NCBI GenBank assembly: GCA_964468475.1
Contig: CAYXUL010000006.1
Coordinates: 1-64,000, forward strand
Origin: JBECKX01 sp964468475
GTDB lineage: Bacteria; Zixibacteria; MSB-5A5; CAIYYT01
Length of the DNA stretch: 64,000 nucleotides
Direction of reading: 5' to 3'
Position 1 is the stretch's first letter. Each line of letters begins with the position of its first letter. A program made the position numbers and the translations under genes. The notes under the pieces are model-generated. The model was not told the origin of the DNA, made no database searches, and worked only from the letters and a program-made list of their open reading frames with translations. Shown here in pieces: positions 61,520 to 64,000 of this stretch.

Positions 61520-61732
61520 ACAGGAGGACAGACATTCCTGTCTGTCGTCGCGCCGCAGGCGCGAGAAATATCTAACCGGGTACCTAACCCTTCAAAGTGC
61601 GGAAGACCCGCGCGATTTATGGCCTCACACTAAAGGGTGGTGCACCCTGCGCGAAGGCCGAATGAATTCGGCCCTACAGAGTCAGTCAAGAAACTACAGC
61701 CGCCTCGAATCGCGGTCAAAACCGCTCCTGCA
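61520..61732. repeat. Palindromic repeat island B, ending at the assembly gap
   Basis: In the 432-base region between the propeller gene and the DUF255 lipoprotein, distinct palindromes follow one another. They are GACAGACA-TTCC-TGTCTGTC (61527-61546), CGCGCC-GCA-GGCGCG (61549-61563), AGGGTG-GTG-CACCCT (61634-61648) and GGCCGAAT-GA-ATTCGGCC (61656-61673). GCGGT-CAAA-ACCGC then lies in the module shared with island A (61705-61732). The shared module ends at the first N. Repeat content probably caused the break. Confidence 0.75.
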
Positions 61733-61832
61733 NNNNNNNNNNNNNNNNNNNNNNNNNNNNNNNNNNNNNNNNNNNNNNNNNNNNNNNNNNNNNNNNNNNN
61801 NNNNNNNNNNNNNNNNNNNNNNNNNNNNNNNN
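61733..61832. other. Assembly gap (100 N)
   Basis: Exactly 100 N directly after the module shared with island A. Any frame read across it is an artefact. Confidence 0.99.
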
Positions 61833-61877
61833 CCAGAAATCCTTAGCAAATTCTTACAAAGCTCTTATTTTAGCGGC

Positions 61878-63764
61878 ATGAAAACACTCACCGCACTTCT
61901 TCTCGTCGTATGCTCAGTCTGCATTCTCGCACTTGCCGGCTGCAGTTCCAACAAATCGTCACTACCCAACTCCATCGCTGACTCGCCCGTCGAGTGGCAT
62001 CAGTGGAACAAGAAAGCTTTTGACCAGGCAAAATCAGCCGACAAACTGGTCTTTCTATACATTGAGCCATTCTGGTGTGAACCTTGTATGAAGATGAAGC
62101 AACACACCTTCACCGATCCCGCAATCGCCAAGCTGCTCTCCGACAACTTTGTCAGCATCTATGTGGATGGCGAGAAAGACCCCAGCCTTTACGAGCGCTA
62201 TCAACTGGGAACTTATCCGTCTTGCGTTATCCTGACATCCTCAGGCGGCATGATTGGCGGCAGCAATGCTCTTCCGCCCGATTCCCTTAGTGTTCTCCTG
62301 ACACGGGTGCTTGATGTCAAGAAATCTCAACCGGATTTGATCGATCAGCAAGCTGATCGTTTGGAACAGCAATTCCGGGAACGCGCCGAAAAGACTGAAC
62401 CCGGCCGCCCGTCGGAAGAGATAGTCAACAACACGGAGGATGCGCTGCTCTCTCTTTATGATTCAACCTACTATGGCTTCGGAAACCAGCCAAAGTACCT
62501 GATTCCGGAAGCTCTGAAGTTCATGCTATCTGGTGTGAGCCCAAAAGGATTGGTGTACGAATCTGAGCTAAGAAACACCCTTAATGCCCAACTGGCTCTT
62601 TACGATTCCGTTTGGGGAGGCTTTGGCCGATCCGCCCGCTTTGCGGATTGGAGTGAAGTTAATCACGAGAAACTGCTCGATCTCAACGCCGAAATGGCGA
62701 TGCTCTATCAGGAAGCCGGCCAGCTAATGGAGGACACCAGCTACAGCAGTATCGCCGTGGGGACACTCGAATATATAACGCGCTTCCTGAGCACAAAAGA
62801 GAGTTGGGGGTTCTACAACAGCCAGCGCGGGATGCTTCCCGGAAAACTTGACGCCGGGTACAATGGCGAGAAGGCGTACTTCTCACTTTCGCAAAGCCAA
62901 CGACTTGAACAGGGTACACCCGAAATCGATAGCACCGCCTACGCCGCCTCAACTGCCAAAGCAGTCTCTGCTTTGTTGCGAGTTGGGCGAGTTGTTGGTC
63001 GCGAGGACTGGATCAGCTACGCGTTAAACACTCTCGATAAGATGATAGAGAATGATATCGGCGGTTCGGGTGTTGTGCAACATCAGCTGCTCCCTGCGTC
63101 AAAATACCCTGCCGGTCTGCTGCCCGACCAGAACGCAGTCGCAAGTGCGTTGATCGACGCTTACGAGACCAGCGGGAAAAAAGATTACCTCGATAAGGCT
63201 GAGCTGGTTGCGGCGTTTATGGTAGATCATCTTGAGGACAAGAGGCTCGGTGGCTTTGCGCTTGAGCCACCGTTCAAAGATCCCCTGGGACGCGAGAAGG
63301 TGAGAATCAAACCATACATACATAATGCTCAGGCGGTCTGGGTGTTCACGCGCCTTTACTATCTGACAGCCGAATCCAAATATCAACGCCCCGCTGAGAC
63401 CACTCTTCGCTATGTAATAACCAAGCCAACGAATAAGAAGGATATCAGGCTGCCGTACCTCGCGATGGCCTACCTTAATCTAACTCGCTACCCAAGCTTG
63501 ATTGCGATGGTCGGCGAGCAGAATGACGACTATAAGCAGTTGCTTGCCCAATTGTGGAAGGATTACTACCCCCGGGAGATTGTCGTGCACCTTGGAAACG
63601 GCGACAAACAGCAGAAGTTTGGCCAGCTCACAATTCCCGCGACTTCACGGCCGGAAATGTTCGCTTGTGGCTATGACACTCTGTCAGCGGCGATTTTCGA
63701 ACCGGCAAAGGTTCGCAAGGAAGTTGGCCGCTTCCTCACCCACTACGAGCTTTCAAGGAAGTAA
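61878..63764 (+). CDS. Lipid-anchored DUF255/YyaL-like thioredoxin-domain protein
   Basis: 628 residues from ATG 61878 (a longer frame runs through the gap and repeat and is not real). The signal peptide KTLTALLLVVCSVCILALAGC ends in a lipobox. A thioredoxin-like domain follows with WCEPC (Cys67, Cys70) and a cis-Pro segment TYPSC. The long C-terminal alpha/alpha barrel of the DUF255 (YyaL/SPATA20) family carries repeated helices such as DALLSLYDSTYYGFGNQPKYLIPEALKF and AYAASTAKAVSALLRVGRVVG. Family members usually lack a signal peptide, so an exported form is unusual. Function unknown; a disulfide or thiol role in the periplasm is inferred. Confidence 0.85.
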   Translation: MKTLTALLLVVCSVCILALAGCSSNKSSLPNSIADSPVEWHQWNKKAFDQAKSADKLVFLYIEPFWCEPCMKMKQHTFTDPAIAKLLSDNFVSIYVDGEKDPSLYERYQLGTYPSCVILTSSGGMIGGSNALPPDSLSVLLTRVLDVKKSQPDLIDQQADRLEQQFRERAEKTEPGRPSEEIVNNTEDALLSLYDSTYYGFGNQPKYLIPEALKFMLSGVSPKGLVYESELRNTLNAQLALYDSVWGGFGRSARFADWSEVNHEKLLDLNAEMAMLYQEAGQLMEDTSYSSIAVGTLEYITRFLSTKESWGFYNSQRGMLPGKLDAGYNGEKAYFSLSQSQRLEQGTPEIDSTAYAASTAKAVSALLRVGRVVGREDWISYALNTLDKMIENDIGGSGVVQHQLLPASKYPAGLLPDQNAVASALIDAYETSGKKDYLDKAELVAAFMVDHLEDKRLGGFALEPPFKDPLGREKVRIKPYIHNAQAVWVFTRLYYLTAESKYQRPAETTLRYVITKPTNKKDIRLPYLAMAYLNLTRYPSLIAMVGEQNDDYKQLLAQLWKDYYPREIVVHLGNGDKQQKFGQLTIPATSRPEMFACGYDTLSAAIFEPAKVRKEVGRFLTHYELSRK

Positions 63765-64000
63765 CTACTCCGCTATCCCCGGTTTAAGTGACGCCGGGAA
63801 ATTGCCCTGGTAGGCATACCCGGTGCGCAGAGTCCTTGCCCTTGCCGCATCATCGGCGTTACGATACTCAGCAGCCATTTTGGGGTTGTAGGTCAGCCGC
63901 GGTGTGATGTAGATCCTGAACGCCAGCGTCTGAAAGCCCACCATTGCCTGCGCCGTCAGCACGGGGTTGTTGAAGTCCTCGTTCGTCTGCCGAACTCTCC
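63765..64000 (-). CDS. C-terminal part of an unknown protein (5' end outside window)
   Basis: The minus-strand frame is open from the window edge to TAG at 63765, reading ...TNEDFNNPVLTAQAMVGFQTLAFR and ending GNFPASLKPGIAE. No start codon with a ribosome site lies in this piece; a GTG at 63962 is internal by appearance. The frame is continuous and the composition normal for a real gene. No family is recognised. It converges with the DUF255 gene, with stop codons side by side and no base between them. Confidence 0.6.
   Translation of the reverse strand, partial: RVRQTNEDFNNPVLTAQAMVGFQTLAFRIYITPRLTYNPKMAAEYRNADDAARARTLRTGYAYQGNFPASLKPGIAE

Noticed and set aside
61662..61877. Extended open frame joining the repeat island, the gap and the DUF255 gene
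   Set aside because: It passes through 100 N and palindromic non-coding sequence; the signal peptide begins at ATG 61878.

Overview
The window looks like a piece of a draft or metagenome-assembled genome, because it carries two runs of exactly 100 N (53267-53366 and 61733-61832). The gene content points to a Gram-negative bacterium of the FCB type. Candidate phylum Zixibacteria is my best guess, inferred rather than proven. The pointers are an alternative complex III locus, many lipoproteins, an outer-membrane beta-barrel, and two very large secreted proteins ending in paired dockerin-like repeats with the recurrent words INYIFGGG. I found no tRNA, rRNA, transposase, phage or CRISPR array.

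Layout. 1-2772 (minus): protoheme farnesyltransferase ctaB, pentaheme cytochrome actA and the start of molybdopterin-like actB, all respiratory-chain functions. 3176-11171 (plus): a propeller lipoprotein, pth, the rpsF-rpsR-DUF2232-rplI block with a structured leader, a bifunctional-nuclease-family gene, larE, three small unknowns and an aldo/keto reductase, closed by a bidirectional terminator. 11290-20163: an exported PepF peptidase, an Aquifex-type aconitase, DoxX, two tandem paralogous glycine-rich lipoproteins, a DJ-1/PfpI protein, and an Lrp regulator coupled to an EamA exporter. 20603-29834: a YqjD/YqjE-like pair, acetyl-CoA synthetase with a histone-like basic tail, an FHA-GAF-PP2C phosphatase, a DUF4870 protein, and a MutL-like ASKHA ATPase next to a barrel-sandwich/KOW protein.

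30303-38042: two secreted multidomain proteins (one adhesin-like, one lysyl-endopeptidase-like serine protease) with dockerin-type C-termini. 38264-47942: alpha-glucan phosphorylase, a MoxR-type AAA+/VWA pair, a cysteine desulfurase-SelD fusion and asparagine synthase. 48166-51793: a translationally coupled trio of cupredoxin, sensor kinase and beta-barrel. 51997-53411: the PLP synthase pair pdxS-pdxT, broken by a gap. 53565-64000: an S9 peptidase, a zinc-ribbon protein, an NtrC-type two-component system behind a large RNA hairpin, an ECF sigma/anti-sigma pair, a TolB-like propeller, a lipid-anchored DUF255/thioredoxin protein and a truncated unknown.

The most unusual items are: two intergenic islands (about 60320-60480 and 61520-61732) built from different short palindromes, sharing one 28-base module that abuts an assembly gap; the orphan MutL-like/KOW pair; the cupredoxin-kinase-barrel operon; the NifS-SelD fusion; the basic tail on acetyl-CoA synthetase; and a two-codon ORF with a strong ribosome site and hairpin ahead of the first secreted giant. 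Starts were moved from the longest frame where a Shine-Dalgarno site or signal peptide decided it (3176, 5053, 8904, 13472, 16964, 24389, 26634, 30303, 34200, 48166, 51997, 55667, 57219, 61878). All functional calls come from reading motifs by eye, and no database search was run.
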